A DNA stretch of 64,000 nucleotides from Paenibacillus paeoniae (GCF_003388735.1 NZ_QUBQ01000001.1:1674001-1738000), one strand, 5' to 3'; numbered from the stretch's first letter, positions 8,581-17,323 are shown. Numbers and translations: made by a program. The notes: generated by a model not told the origin, from the sequence alone.

Positions 8581-9012
8581 TTAATGGGCTGTTTCCAAAT
8601 AGCATTTACGGGTTTGTTCCAGCATGCGTTGGAACAAGGAAAGCTCTGCTTCGGAATAATTCTGCTCCAAGGCTTTGGCAGCATGGAGCACTCGCTTGTC
8701 GTGCTGCTTATACTCTGCCTCTACTTCAGGAGTAATGGAGAGATAATAAACACGACGATCTTTTTCACTTTGTGTTTTTGTTAAGAAACCTTGCTTGATT
8801 AGTTCATTCACCTTGATGGTCACGGCAGATTTAGAAATATGCAGGGCATCCGCAAGGTAGCTGACGGTACAGTCCTCTTTATAGGAAATAAGATCCAGAT
8901 ATAAGAGGCTGTTGTAAGTAATATTGGGGTAAGTTGAATTATCATTCATCGATCGCAATTCAGAAAGCGTCATATCGTAATAAAAGCGATGAAGTTCATC
9001 GAGCAGTTTCAT
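8581..9012 (-). CDS. MarR-family regulator of the SMR pair
   Basis: The 143-residue winged-helix protein has a helix-turn-helix near 48-68 (VSYLADALHISKSAVTIKV) and the wing signature EKDRRVYYLS at about 82-91. ATG 9012 follows GGAGGGA. It is first in a transcript with two small drug transporters, so it probably represses the operon and releases on binding a transported cation or related ligand. A TTAGTTAACTAA palindrome lies between its promoter and start codon. Confidence 0.88.
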   Translation of the reverse strand: MKLLDELHRFYYDMTLSELRSMNDNSTYPNITYNSLLYLDLISYKEDCTVSYLADALHISKSAVTIKVNELIKQGFLTKTQSEKDRRVYYLSITPEVEAEYKQHDKRVLHAAKALEQNYSEAELSLFQRMLEQTRKCYLETAH

Positions 9013-9029
9013 AATGATCCCTCCGTATT

Positions 9030-9093
9030 TTAGTTAACTAAATTTAATTATATTTACTTAACTATAATAGCTACTGAATGATTTATTTGTCAA
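9030..9093 (-). promoter_or_regulatory. promoter and palindromic operator of the marR-SMR operon
   Basis: Read leftwards, TTGACA (9088-9093) and TATTAT (9064-9069) are spaced by 18 bases. Downstream of the -10, the 12-base palindrome TTAGTTAACTAA (9030-9041) and a related half site near 9054-9063 lie between promoter and ATG, as expected for MarR autorepression. The rest of the 321-base gap up to 9333 holds only the terminator at 9266-9307. Confidence 0.7.
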
Positions 9094-9265
9094 GTCACTC
9101 CCCGCAATGATGTGGATACAGGGATATTGTGAAGGGAAAGAGAGAGGTTATGTGAGCGACAGCATGAAACGATTGCGGTCGCTTGTATTTACTATATGGG
9201 AACTTTTACGTCTCACTTGGAAATCGGAAACAGTATGTAGAGAAAAATGGATTAGTATTGACTTG

Positions 9266-9307
9266 AAAAACTGAAAGATCCTATTTCATCTTGAAATAGG
9301 ATCTTTC
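9266..9307 (-). terminator. terminator after the NAD(P)H oxidoreductase gene
   Basis: A perfect 16-base stem (GAAAGATCCTATTTCA and its complement) with a three-base loop is followed leftwards by TTTTT. Confidence 0.85.
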
Positions 9308-9333
9308 TAATGTCTCAGCTACTCAATCAATCG

Positions 9334-9873
9334 TTAATTCATGAGTGATTCTGCTGAAGCACGGATATGCTCCACATACTTAGCAGCCTCCGATTTCAAT
9401 TGCTCATCAGTAGCTTCAAGTGCATCGTATGACACGAAAGGTGGGAGGTAGATAGCGTCGGTATACTTAATAGTCACCTCAATTGGTCTCAAGAACTCGT
9501 TGACTGTGAATTCGAAGCGACCGCTAGAGAGATAGTCTTGTTTTCTGCCACCCACAGTTGTAGCCACGATGAATTCTTTGCCCTTCAGATGGTCTCCTCC
9601 AGACCCAAACGCCCATCCATATAGCCACACTTCGTCGAGCCATTTCTTGAATAGCGGAGGGGTACTGTACCAATACATAGGGAATTGAAGCACGATTCGG
9701 TCATACTTGATCAGAAGTTGTTGCTCCCGTTCGATGTCAATATTCAAATCCGGATACTCCCCGTAAAGGTAGTGGAAATCAATGTTGTCATACTGATTCA
9801 GCTCCTGAATAAGAGCGGCGTTAGCTCGAGACTGCTCCAACGATGGATGAGCGACAATTACTAGAGTTTTCAT
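9334..9873 (-). CDS. NAD(P)H-dependent flavodoxin-fold oxidoreductase
   Basis: The 179-residue protein matches the KefF/MdaB/YwrO group of FMN quinone or nitro reductases. It begins MKTLVIVAHPSLEQSR, the phosphate-binding strand-loop of the family. The substrate-side motif FPMYWYSTPPLFKKWLD (about 64-80) and GWAFG..G..L.GK follow, as in close homologues. ATG 9873 lies behind AGAAGGA. It is divergent from an HxlR regulator, a common pairing for electrophile- or quinone-inducible reductases. Confidence 0.9.
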   Translation of the reverse strand: MKTLVIVAHPSLEQSRANAALIQELNQYDNIDFHYLYGEYPDLNIDIEREQQLLIKYDRIVLQFPMYWYSTPPLFKKWLDEVWLYGWAFGSGGDHLKGKEFIVATTVGGRKQDYLSSGRFEFTVNEFLRPIEVTIKYTDAIYLPPFVSYDALEATDEQLKSEAAKYVEHIRASAESLMN

Positions 9874-9958
9874 TTTGTTTTTCCTTCTCTCTTAAGATGT
9901 GATATCAGGACTGGTAACCTGATAGCCCCATTATTCGTGAGAATCCGGATACCGTAAA

Positions 9959-10047
9959 GTACGCTCTTTTTTCGTACTATATTAGGTTGATCGTACTATA
10001 GACCACGACTGAATCCTTTGGAAGTATGAAAAATCGTACTAAGTACG
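9959..10047. promoter_or_regulatory. cluster of GTACT/AGTAC repeats between divergent genes
   Basis: The pentamer CGTAC or its complement GTACG occurs five times: 9959-9963, 9973-9977, 9992-9996, 10035-10039 and 10043-10047. The last two form an inverted repeat, CGTACTAAGTACG. HxlR-type regulators bind such short palindromes in divergent intergenic regions, so these are probable operators controlling the reductase and the regulator. Confidence 0.55.
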
Positions 10048-10133
10048 CTTTAACAGATCGGTTGGTTAATGTCATAACATTTGCTACAATAACAGCATCT
10101 GATGAAAAATATCTGCAAATGAGGAGTAAGTAA

Positions 10134-10502
10134 ATGCCCGAAGATATAAGCAAATCTTTCCTGACAGAAGGAATCATGGTCACTCTTCAATTAATTGGAG
10201 GCAAGTGGAAGCCACTTATCTTATATATTTTGTTGAATGAAGGCACCAAGCGATTTGGAGAGTTGAAACGAATGCTTCCTTCGGTTACCCAAGGGATGCT
10301 ATCTAACCAGCTTCGGGAGTTGGAGCGGGACGGATTGATCATTCGGAAAGTGTACCAGGAGATCCCGCCCAAAGTGGAGTACTTCGTCTCCGAGCATGGG
10401 CAAAAGCTTCGTACGGTGCTAGGGGATATGTGCGAATGGGGTTTCTACCACATGGAATATGAGAAGAACGGGAAATTGCAAGAGCAGAAATCAAATTCGT
10501 AA
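10134..10502 (+). CDS. HxlR-family transcriptional regulator
   Basis: This 122-residue winged-helix protein has the family core: IGGKWKPLILYILL (about 22-35), RFGELKR (about 41-47) and GMLSNQLRELERDGLI (about 55-70). Many HxlR proteins sense aldehydes, quinones or thiol stress through an N-terminal Cys; here the N-terminus has none and the only Cys is at about residue 101. ATG 10134 lies after GAGGAG. Divergent orientation makes the neighbouring reductase its likely target. Confidence 0.88.
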   Translation: MPEDISKSFLTEGIMVTLQLIGGKWKPLILYILLNEGTKRFGELKRMLPSVTQGMLSNQLRELERDGLIIRKVYQEIPPKVEYFVSEHGQKLRTVLGDMCEWGFYHMEYEKNGKLQEQKSNS

Positions 10503-10505
10503 CAA

Positions 10506-10565
10506 ACTCAAAGAGGCTGCCTCATAGGTCAATCGCATTGACCTTCTGAGACAGCCTCTTTGAGT
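10506..10565 (+). terminator. long hairpin after the HxlR gene
   Basis: ACTCAAAGAGGCTG pairs with CAGCCTCTTTGAGT, and inner arms GGTCAAT/ATTGACC extend the stem. No clean T run follows, so it may stabilise or end both converging transcripts. Confidence 0.6.
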
Positions 10566-10643
10566 AAGGCGTTGTGGAGGTTAGTTGTGCCACACACTGC
10601 TATTTCGCTCTACCTGCCAAATTTGGGTCAAAGTCACTCTGTT

Positions 10644-12467
10644 TTATTTTTTTAAATGGTAGGGCACGGTCGTGATGATGATATCTTTGTGGTGGAGCAG
10701 GTGCGTCCGGATCATGAAGCTGCTTTGGTTATGAAGCAGGTTATGCCAGCCCTTCTTAGGAATGAACTGCGGAATGACAACAGTCACTTGGTAGTTGGAC
10801 TCATCTGCTTTGCGCTTCACCATGTCGATGAATTTACTAAGTGGATGAATAATGCTCCGGTAAGGAGAGTGAAGCGTGACAAGACGAACATCTGGTTTCC
10901 ACTGGCGCCATTTCATCTCAAACTTTCCCTCTTCTTCACGGTCAAATGGGATGTAGACGGCGATGATTTGCTCGACGCCGAGAGATTGCGCATAATTTAG
11001 CGATTGCTCCACAACATGTGTAATGCCGGATACCGGCACGATGATGACATTGCCTTCAATCGGTACCGCCGGTTCGCATGTGGCAAGACGTAGCTGATCG
11101 CCGACTGCTTCGTAATGCTTCTTAATGCGATGGAACAGTAAGACGATGAGCGGCAGAAAAATAAGCACCGGCCATACCTGCGCTAATTTCGTAATGAAGA
11201 ACGTCATCGTAACGGTGAAGCTGATGAGGGCTCCCATCGTGTTGATGATCAACTTTGTAATCCAGCCTGCCGGTTTCTCGCGGATCCACTTCACCATCAT
11301 GCCCGATTGGGACAACGTGAATGGAATGAATACGCCTACGGCATACAGCGGGATCAGATGCTCGGTCTTCCCTTGAAAAGCGACGATGAGCAGGATCGAC
11401 AGCAATCCCAGGATCAAGATGCCGTTCGAATAACCGAGTCGGTCTCCCCGAACGGTGAACATTCTCGGAATGAACTTATCTTTCGCAAGGTTAACAGCAA
11501 GCAGCGGGAATGCCGAATATCCCGTATTGGCGGCGAGTATTAAGATGAGTGCGGTGGTCCCTTGGACAAAAAAGTACATCAAATTCCGTCCGAACGTTTC
11601 TTCAGCGATTTGCGAAACGACAGTTGCTTCTTCGAGCGGCTTGATGCCGTACAAGTACGCGAGTACGACAATGCCGGAAAATAAAAGGGCGAGCAAGATG
11701 CCCATGGCAGACAGTGTTTTGGCTGCGTTGTTAGGAGCAGGGCTCTTGAAATTCGGAATCGCATTCGAAATCGCCTCGACCCCGGTCAGCGCAGAGCTTC
11801 CGGAAGCGAATGCCTTAAGCAGCAGGAATAAGCTGATCCCGGCGATAGGCGTGCCGATTGGCGCATGCAGTTCCGGAGTGATGTCGCCGGTCATGATGCG
11901 GTATAAGCCAGCCCCGATCAAGATTAACAGGGACACAACAAACAGATAGACCGGATAAGCCAAGATGGAGGCAGATTCGGTGACACCTCTTAAATTCAAC
12001 AGAGTAATCAGAAGCACGAACACCACGGCTATTGGAACCTTGTATTCATGCAGCGAAGGGAAGGCGGATGTAATGGCGTCGGTACCGGCTGATACGCTAA
12101 CAGCGACCGTGAGAATGTAGTCCACAAGCAGGGACCCGCCTGCCACCAGACCGGGATATACACCCAGATTGTTTTTCGAGACGACGTAAGCGCCGCCGCC
12201 ATGCGGATATGCGAATATGATTTGGCGGTACGACAAGATGAGGGCAGTCAGCAAAATTAATACGCCGATCCCGATCGGGATCGAATACCAGAATGCTGCG
12301 GCACTAACCGTAATTAAAACCAATAAAATTTGCTCCGGTCCATACGCGACGGATGAGAGGGCATCCGAGGATAAAATCGCGAGCGCTTTTTTCTTGTTCA
12401 ATGTTTGCTCGCCAAGTTCGGTTGTTTTCAAAGGTCTGCCGATCAAAAAGCGTTTGAAAGCTGCCAT
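10644..12467 (-). CDS. kimA: KimA-type high-affinity potassium transporter
   Basis: The protein has 607 residues when started at ATG 12467, the same length as Bacillus subtilis KimA (YdaO); a GTG at 12479 is a weaker option. The amino-terminus FLIGRPLKTTELGEQ and SSDALSSVAYGPEQILL are characteristic. About twelve APC-fold membrane helices occupy residues 30-450, and a cytoplasmic C-terminal domain (about 460-607) resembles a universal-stress-protein fold. KimA imports K+ with protons and is inhibited by c-di-AMP. Here the leader also carries a c-di-AMP riboswitch, so both synthesis and activity should be shut off when potassium and c-di-AMP are high. Confidence 0.92.
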   Translation of the reverse strand: MAAFKRFLIGRPLKTTELGEQTLNKKKALAILSSDALSSVAYGPEQILLVLITVSAAAFWYSIPIGIGVLILLTALILSYRQIIFAYPHGGGAYVVSKNNLGVYPGLVAGGSLLVDYILTVAVSVSAGTDAITSAFPSLHEYKVPIAVVFVLLITLLNLRGVTESASILAYPVYLFVVSLLILIGAGLYRIMTGDITPELHAPIGTPIAGISLFLLLKAFASGSSALTGVEAISNAIPNFKSPAPNNAAKTLSAMGILLALLFSGIVVLAYLYGIKPLEEATVVSQIAEETFGRNLMYFFVQGTTALILILAANTGYSAFPLLAVNLAKDKFIPRMFTVRGDRLGYSNGILILGLLSILLIVAFQGKTEHLIPLYAVGVFIPFTLSQSGMMVKWIREKPAGWITKLIINTMGALISFTVTMTFFITKLAQVWPVLIFLPLIVLLFHRIKKHYEAVGDQLRLATCEPAVPIEGNVIIVPVSGITHVVEQSLNYAQSLGVEQIIAVYIPFDREEEGKFEMKWRQWKPDVRLVTLHSPYRSIIHPLSKFIDMVKRKADESNYQVTVVIPQFIPKKGWHNLLHNQSSFMIRTHLLHHKDIIITTVPYHLKK

Positions 12468-12546
12468 GTCGTTATCCACTCCAATTTATAATGAGTTGCA
12501 GCCCTATCCCAATTAACGATACACCTTAATTTCTCCGTCGCAAGGC

Positions 12547-12583
12547 AAAAAAACCGCAGGAAAGTAGGGACCTTTCCGCGGCT
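12547..12583 (-). terminator. expression-platform terminator of the kimA leader
   Basis: Read leftwards, CCGCGGAAAGG and CCTACTTTCCTGCGG form a stem followed by seven T residues. It lies between the riboswitch aptamer and kimA, as expected for a transcriptional off-switch. Confidence 0.85.
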
Positions 12584-12611
12584 TCTTAAAAAAAGCGCGA
12601 TGAGTTCCTCT

Positions 12612-12756
12612 TTCGAGACGCTTACGAGGTTAGCTGACGGATTCAGGTCTGAAAGTAACCTTACGCTGATGGAGACATCAAGCGATTCACCCCTGGAACG
12701 GCAAGCATTCCTATGGTTCCCCCGTTTCTGCTGTGCAGAATTAAGCGATCAAGGAT
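12612..12756 (-). ncRNA. c-di-AMP riboswitch (ydaO-yuaA class)
   Basis: The leftward transcript carries hallmark blocks of the ydaO class in order: GGGGGAACCAT, then CCAGGGGTGAATCGC, then TTTCAGACCTGAATCCGTC, GCTAACCTCGTA and a closing GCG. This aptamer binds two c-di-AMP molecules and, with the downstream terminator, turns transcription off. Its place ahead of kimA is the classic arrangement. The outer boundaries are approximate. Confidence 0.93.
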
Positions 12757-12799
12757 TCATTTATTTGTGAGCTTATATTGATAAATCTTACTCCTCGAT

Positions 12800-12976
12800 T
12801 CACGCGCTGTAAACAAACATGGAAGGAAGCTTAACGTGATATTGAATAAGATTCCTCTGAAAAAGCGCATATATCCGCTTCACTCTTGGCGTCGCACATT
12901 CTTTCTTCTTCTTGCTCACGAAATCGAAAAAAAGGTGTGACGGCCCGATTCCACAATTTTTCCACATGGCTTTCAT
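12800..12976 (-). CDS. hypothetical 58-residue basic protein
   Basis: An ATG at 12976 follows GGGGGAG at good distance and opens 58 codons. The product is basic, with a KKKK run, and begins MKAMWKNCGIGP. I recognise no family. It lies upstream of the kimA riboswitch on the same strand. A second frame over the same DNA is also open, so either could be spurious. Confidence 0.25.
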   Translation of the reverse strand: MKAMWKNCGIGPSHLFFDFVSKKKKECATPRVKRIYALFQRNLIQYHVKLPSMFVYSA

Positions 12977-13052
12977 ATTTACTCCCCCATTTTGTTTGTA
13001 CACTTTCGATATAAGAGCGATTAGATTTGTACGAAGAGGGGGAAATTGAGCA

Positions 13053-15653
13053 ATGTCGAGAAGGTTTCATTCGATTGTTGCGGGATTGTTGATACTGTGT
13101 TTACTTATTCAAGGCAGTACGGTAACTATGGCAGCGGAAGCAGAAATATCACGGCTTGTTTTAAACAAAAATGAAGTAGTCCTAGAAGTAGGGGAGTTCG
13201 CTTCTCTGACTGCAACAGCGGTACATGTTACAGGGAGCACAAGCGATGTGACGATTAAGACAGAATGGAATAGCGAAAAACCGGATATAGCAACCGTGTA
13301 TGCCGGTACCATTACGGCCAAAAAGGAAGGGACGGCGGTCATTACCGCTAATTATCAAGGGAAGACAGTCGTTGTCAATGTGACGGTGCGCAAGAAGGTC
13401 AAAGCATTGACTGCGGATGTGAATGATTTCGATCTACGTGTCGGGAAGGAACAACAAATTGAACTAACAGCTATATTCGAGGATGGATCAAGTGAGCTTG
13501 TAACGAAAAAAGCAGTGTGGTCTGTTGATCATTATAGTGTGGCGAACGTTGTGAATGGTTTGGTGACAGGAAAGAAGTCCGGTACAGCTAAAGTCACGGC
13601 CAAGTATGGCAACCAAAGCCTTACAGTGAAAGCAGCTGTTGAAGTGGCCAGACGAATTGATATGGAATATGCGGATCTGAACTTATTAGTTAACGACGAA
13701 AAGCAAATGGTCTTGACAGCTACCTATCCGGATGGCTCAACACAAAATGTATCAGATAAAGCAGAATGGGAAAGCGACAATGAGAAGGTTGCGGACGCCA
13801 TTAAGGGTATGATTAAAGCATACCGTGCAGGAACAGCGGCTATTACAGCTACATACGGAACGAAAACGGCTACCATTCATGTTCATGTCGATGCATCCCG
13901 CAAGCTGGAAGCGAGTAAGCAAGAGCTATTCCTGCGTGTTGGAAAGTCTGAGCAGCTTGAATTGACCTTAACTTATATGGATGGAAGTACAGCGCGTATT
14001 ACGGATAAGGCAAAATGGACATCCTCCGATGATTCCGTGGCCTATGTGGTAAATGGCGAAGTGTTCGCTCAAAAGTCAGGAGCAGCCGAAATTACGGCAA
14101 ATTACGGTAACAAAAGCGTGACCATTCATGTGGACGTAGAGGTTCCAAAGCGTCTGGATGTAGATACAGATTCCTTCGACCTGGACTTGAATAAGTCCCG
14201 TGAATTAAAGCTCTATGCCACATTTGCAGATGGAACTCAGGAATTGATTACAGACAAAGCCCAATGGTCGACCGATAATACGGCGGTTGCCGATGTGATT
14301 AAGGGCAAAGTGACGGGTTACAAATCGGGTATGGCCACCGTTAAAGCGTCTTATGGCGGAAAACAGGCAAGCGCGACAGTAAGAGTGGACATCCCGAATC
14401 AGATCGTGCTGAGTAAAGCAACGGTGGATATACAGGTTGGTGAGTCGATGACCTTGATTGCAAATGCTAACTACAGTGATAAACGTGTAGTCGATGTTTC
14501 CGCCTTGGCACAATGGAGTTCCTCTAATTCCGATGTTGTTGAAGTCAACAAAGGTGCACTAACAGGCTTAAAGAATGGAACATCGACCATTACAGTAACA
14601 TACGGCTCACGGACAGCGACGATGGTTGTATCTATTGGTGTGATCGAGAAGATGACGCCGAGTGAAAAGAAGTTGTCACTGCGTAAGAATGACACGTCTG
14701 CAATCACACTGACAACTACCTATAAAGACGGTCTTGTGAAGAACGTTACGACGCTTGCGGAATGGAATTCGTCCAATCCGGATGTTGCGTCAGTCTACAG
14801 GGGTCAAATCACAGCCAATAGCTCTGGTACAACAACCATAACTGCTTTATTCGGCGGAGAATCGGTCACTATTTCTGTGGATGTGGATGTAGCAGTTAAG
14901 CTAACGGCAGATACTTATGCAATCACACTGGAAGTCAACGAGAGCAAGCAGATTATATTGACTTCGACCGATAATCTTGGCAACAAGCTGGATGTAACAG
15001 ATACTGCAGAATGGACTTCTTCCTCGAAGACTATTGTAGAAGTCAATGATGGGTTAATAAATGCTCTTGCTGTAGGCAAGACAAGTGTGATCGCAAAATA
15101 TGGCGGAAAATCGGTGACTATTACAATCGATGTTGGCACTGTCCAGAAACTAGAAGCCAACTCTGAAATGTTGAAAATGGAATCCGGTAAGACACAGTCG
15201 ATTAAAGTGACCGCAATGCTGCCAGACGGAAGAACAAAAGACGTCACTACACAGGCGGAATGGTCTACTGGCAACTCGAATGTGGTTACTGTCTCACAAG
15301 GTAAAATAACGGCAATCGCTGCTGGTAAAACAAAAGTAACGGCCAAGTACAACGGCAAGACGGTTAGTATCAGTGTGGATGTCGATCAACTGAAGTATTT
15401 GGATATTTATCGAAGCGGGAAGCCTGTAGCACAGCTAACCATGAAAAGTGATCAAACGATCCAGCTAGAAGCTGTTGCAACTTACATGGACAACTCCGAA
15501 CGGATGATTACGACGGACGGTATTTGGAGTTCCTCCAAGTCAACGGTTGCTCATGTAAAGCATGGCGTAGTTACCGCGCAAGGAAAAGGAAGCGCAACAC
15601 TAACCATTAAGTTTGGGAGCAAATCGGCAAAGATAAGAATTGTGGTTGACTAG
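13053..15653 (+). CDS. secreted protein of ten bacterial Ig-like (BIG2) repeats
   Basis: The 866-residue protein has a signal peptide (cleavage near MAAEA, about residue 28) and then ten consecutive Ig-like group 2 domains of about 82 residues. Each repeats the pattern LxVG...LTAxYxDGS...V(T/S)..AxWxSxxxxVAxVxxGxxxxxxxGxAxxTAxYxGKxxxxxVxV. There is no LPXTG motif, SLH domain or catalytic module, so the whole mature protein is a rod-like repeat chain. BIG2 domains serve in adhesion or carbohydrate contact, but the ligand here is unknown. The repeats have diverged, with identity shared mainly at core positions. ATG 13053 is ten bases after GAGGGGG. Confidence 0.88.
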   Translation: MSRRFHSIVAGLLILCLLIQGSTVTMAAEAEISRLVLNKNEVVLEVGEFASLTATAVHVTGSTSDVTIKTEWNSEKPDIATVYAGTITAKKEGTAVITANYQGKTVVVNVTVRKKVKALTADVNDFDLRVGKEQQIELTAIFEDGSSELVTKKAVWSVDHYSVANVVNGLVTGKKSGTAKVTAKYGNQSLTVKAAVEVARRIDMEYADLNLLVNDEKQMVLTATYPDGSTQNVSDKAEWESDNEKVADAIKGMIKAYRAGTAAITATYGTKTATIHVHVDASRKLEASKQELFLRVGKSEQLELTLTYMDGSTARITDKAKWTSSDDSVAYVVNGEVFAQKSGAAEITANYGNKSVTIHVDVEVPKRLDVDTDSFDLDLNKSRELKLYATFADGTQELITDKAQWSTDNTAVADVIKGKVTGYKSGMATVKASYGGKQASATVRVDIPNQIVLSKATVDIQVGESMTLIANANYSDKRVVDVSALAQWSSSNSDVVEVNKGALTGLKNGTSTITVTYGSRTATMVVSIGVIEKMTPSEKKLSLRKNDTSAITLTTTYKDGLVKNVTTLAEWNSSNPDVASVYRGQITANSSGTTTITALFGGESVTISVDVDVAVKLTADTYAITLEVNESKQIILTSTDNLGNKLDVTDTAEWTSSSKTIVEVNDGLINALAVGKTSVIAKYGGKSVTITIDVGTVQKLEANSEMLKMESGKTQSIKVTAMLPDGRTKDVTTQAEWSTGNSNVVTVSQGKITAIAAGKTKVTAKYNGKTVSISVDVDQLKYLDIYRSGKPVAQLTMKSDQTIQLEAVATYMDNSERMITTDGIWSSSKSTVAHVKHGVVTAQGKGSATLTIKFGSKSAKIRIVVD

Positions 15654-15662
15654 TTGAATATG

Positions 15663-15695
15663 AAGGCAGCCGGTTCTGAAATCGGCTGCCTTTTT
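15663..15695 (+). terminator. terminator after the BIG2 gene
   Basis: AAGGCAGCCG and CGGCTGCCTT form a stem with a loop around TTCTGAAAT, followed by TTTTT. Confidence 0.85.
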
Positions 15696-15702
15696 CCGGA
15701 TT

Positions 15703-15731
15703 TTGACCAATTCAGGCAACCTTGCTACAAT
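15703..15731 (+). promoter_or_regulatory. promoter of the second marR gene
   Basis: TTGACC (15703-15708) and TACAAT (15726-15731) have a 17-base spacer. Transcription should begin near 15738, which rules out earlier in-frame starts and supports TTG 15771. Confidence 0.7.
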
Positions 15732-15770
15732 ATGAACGGTACCAACAATTATTCGCGGGGTGGTCGAATC

Positions 15771-16199
15771 TTGCCTAACAATACCGAATGCCTGGATCTA
15801 TGGTTGTCTGTATCCCATTTCCATTCCAGCATCAATGATAAATTGGAACAAGTTCTGCTGGGGCAGTATGATATATCCTTAAAGGAATTTTATGTACTTA
15901 AATTTGTGTCCAGCTCATCGTGCAAAGAATTGCGATTGCAGCAGCTTCAAGAGAAGGTAGGATTAAGTCAAAGCGCGACGTCGCGACTTGTGGATCGTAT
16001 GGGAGCGCCCAGTGTGGGGGCGCTGGAACGGCACACGTGCACGCTTGATCGACGAGGCATATACACCCGCATTACAGAGCTAGGGGAACAAAAGTACGAG
16101 CAAGCCCTTGCAACGGTAAGTCAGGTGCTGCATGAAGAGCTTCGACGTTATGGCATTGAAACTGAGCTGGAAAATCTTATCCGAAAGCTCTTGAAATAG
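15771..16199 (+). CDS. MarR-family regulator
   Basis: The product has 142 residues from TTG 15771, chosen because the promoter lies just upstream and GGGGTGGT precedes the codon. The DNA-binding region has LRLQQLQEKVGLSQSATSRLVDRM and the wing contains CTLDRRGIYTRITELG. Two cysteines (early NTECLDL and SSSSCKEL) and one in the wing could make it redox responsive, as in OhrR-type proteins, but that is inference. It precedes an Old Yellow Enzyme gene by 84 bases with a palindrome between them, so it probably controls that enzyme. Confidence 0.82.
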   Translation: MPNNTECLDLWLSVSHFHSSINDKLEQVLLGQYDISLKEFYVLKFVSSSSCKELRLQQLQEKVGLSQSATSRLVDRMGAPSVGALERHTCTLDRRGIYTRITELGEQKYEQALATVSQVLHEELRRYGIETELENLIRKLLK

Positions 16200-16206
16200 G
16201 AGCAAC

Positions 16207-16251
16207 TTGACAGATACCTTTTCTTTCGGTAATTTATATGCATGCGCATGC
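16207..16251 (+). promoter_or_regulatory. promoter and palindrome ahead of the OYE gene
   Basis: TTGACA (16207-16212) has a possible TAATTT -10 at 16230-16235 (17-base spacer). Immediately after it lies the perfect palindrome GCATGCGCATGC (16240-16251), well placed as an operator for the upstream MarR protein. Confidence 0.6.
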
Positions 16252-16282
16252 TTTTAAAAAACAGATATAATGGAGGGTAATC

Positions 16283-17323
16283 ATGACTAACACACAAGCA
16301 GTGCAATCCCTGTTTCGTCCTTTCACATTGGGCAAGCTATCCTTGTCTAACCGAACGGTAATGGCACCAATGACACGTCAAAAATCACCTAACGGCGTTC
16401 CCGGATCGGATGTCGCTGCTTACTACCGTCGCAGAGCAGAGAACGGAGTCGGATTAATCATAACGGAAGGCACAGTCATTAACGATGCCGATTCGAGCAA
16501 TCAGAAGGACGTCCCATTTTTCTACGGGGAAGAAGCTTTGAATGGCTGGGCGAATGTCGTATCCGAAGTACATGATGCGGGAGGTAAAATCGCTCCTCAA
16601 ATCTGGCATATGGGCGCTCGTGGCAACGTGAATGAGTATACGGAAGAAGAAATTGCACATATCGTGCAAGAATTCGCGAATTCAGCCGCATCCGCCAAGC
16701 GTTTGGGATTTGACGGTATTGAGTTGCATGGCGCTCATGGATATTTAATCGATCAATTTTTCTGGGCGAAAACGAATCAGAGAACAGATCGATACGGAGG
16801 CAGCTTGATCGCGCGTACGACATTTGCCGCAGAAGTTGTGAAAGCTTGCCGCGAAGCCGTAGGCCCTGATTTCCCGATTATCTTGCGTATCTCGCAATGG
16901 AAGGGTATCGATTATTCGGCGAAGCTCGTAGAAACAGCAGAGGAGTTAAAGCAATTCCTCGAACCATTGGTGAACGCTGGTGTGGATATTTTCCATTGTT
17001 CGACGCGACGCTTCTGGGAGCCGGAATTTGAAGGTTCCGATTTGAATTTCGCAGGCTGGGTGAAGCAGTTGACCGGCAAACCGACCATTACAGTGGGCTC
17101 CGTCGGGCTCGAAGGGGACGTAACGACTTTCTTCTCGGCCGGAAGCGGCTCCGGGAACGCAAGCTTGGACGGCTTGATTCCCAAGCTGGAGAATCAGGAG
17201 TTTGATCTAGTCGCCATCGGCAGAGCGCTGCTTGCGGATCCGGCTTGGGTCAGCAAGATTAGGGATGGCCGGGTGGAAGAGCTTATTCCTTTCTCACCTC
17301 AATCGGTCCAAACCTTGTATTGA
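16283..17323 (+). CDS. NADH:flavin oxidoreductase, Old Yellow Enzyme family, internally shortened
   Basis: This 346-residue FMN ene-reductase has a TIM barrel with active-site pair in ELHGAHGYLIDQFFW, the NQRTDRYGGS loop and the phosphate-binding TVGSVG region, ending FDLVAIGRALLADP. Enzymes of this family reduce activated C=C bonds of enals, enones and similar electrophiles. Between WHMGARGN and NEYTEEEI the usual stretch of about 25-35 residues, rich in Pro and Gly, is missing. In relatives this loop follows strand 3 and lines the active site. The frame is intact, so the enzyme may be altered or inactive. Regulation by the adjacent MarR is likely. Confidence 0.87.
   Translation: MTNTQAVQSLFRPFTLGKLSLSNRTVMAPMTRQKSPNGVPGSDVAAYYRRRAENGVGLIITEGTVINDADSSNQKDVPFFYGEEALNGWANVVSEVHDAGGKIAPQIWHMGARGNVNEYTEEEIAHIVQEFANSAASAKRLGFDGIELHGAHGYLIDQFFWAKTNQRTDRYGGSLIARTTFAAEVVKACREAVGPDFPIILRISQWKGIDYSAKLVETAEELKQFLEPLVNAGVDIFHCSTRRFWEPEFEGSDLNFAGWVKQLTGKPTITVGSVGLEGDVTTFFSAGSGSGNASLDGLIPKLENQEFDLVAIGRALLADPAWVSKIRDGRVEELIPFSPQSVQTLY

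Noticed and set aside
12831..13070. Second leftward frame over the leader region upstream of kimA
   Set aside because: It has no ribosome site at its ATG and overlaps the BIG2 gene start; the alternative frame at 12800-12976 has the better signals, and even that one is weak.
13053..15653. Possible long DNA tandem repeat
   Set aside because: The periodicity is at protein level (about 82 residues, diverged BIG2 domains); the DNA copies are too different to be a recent tandem repeat.
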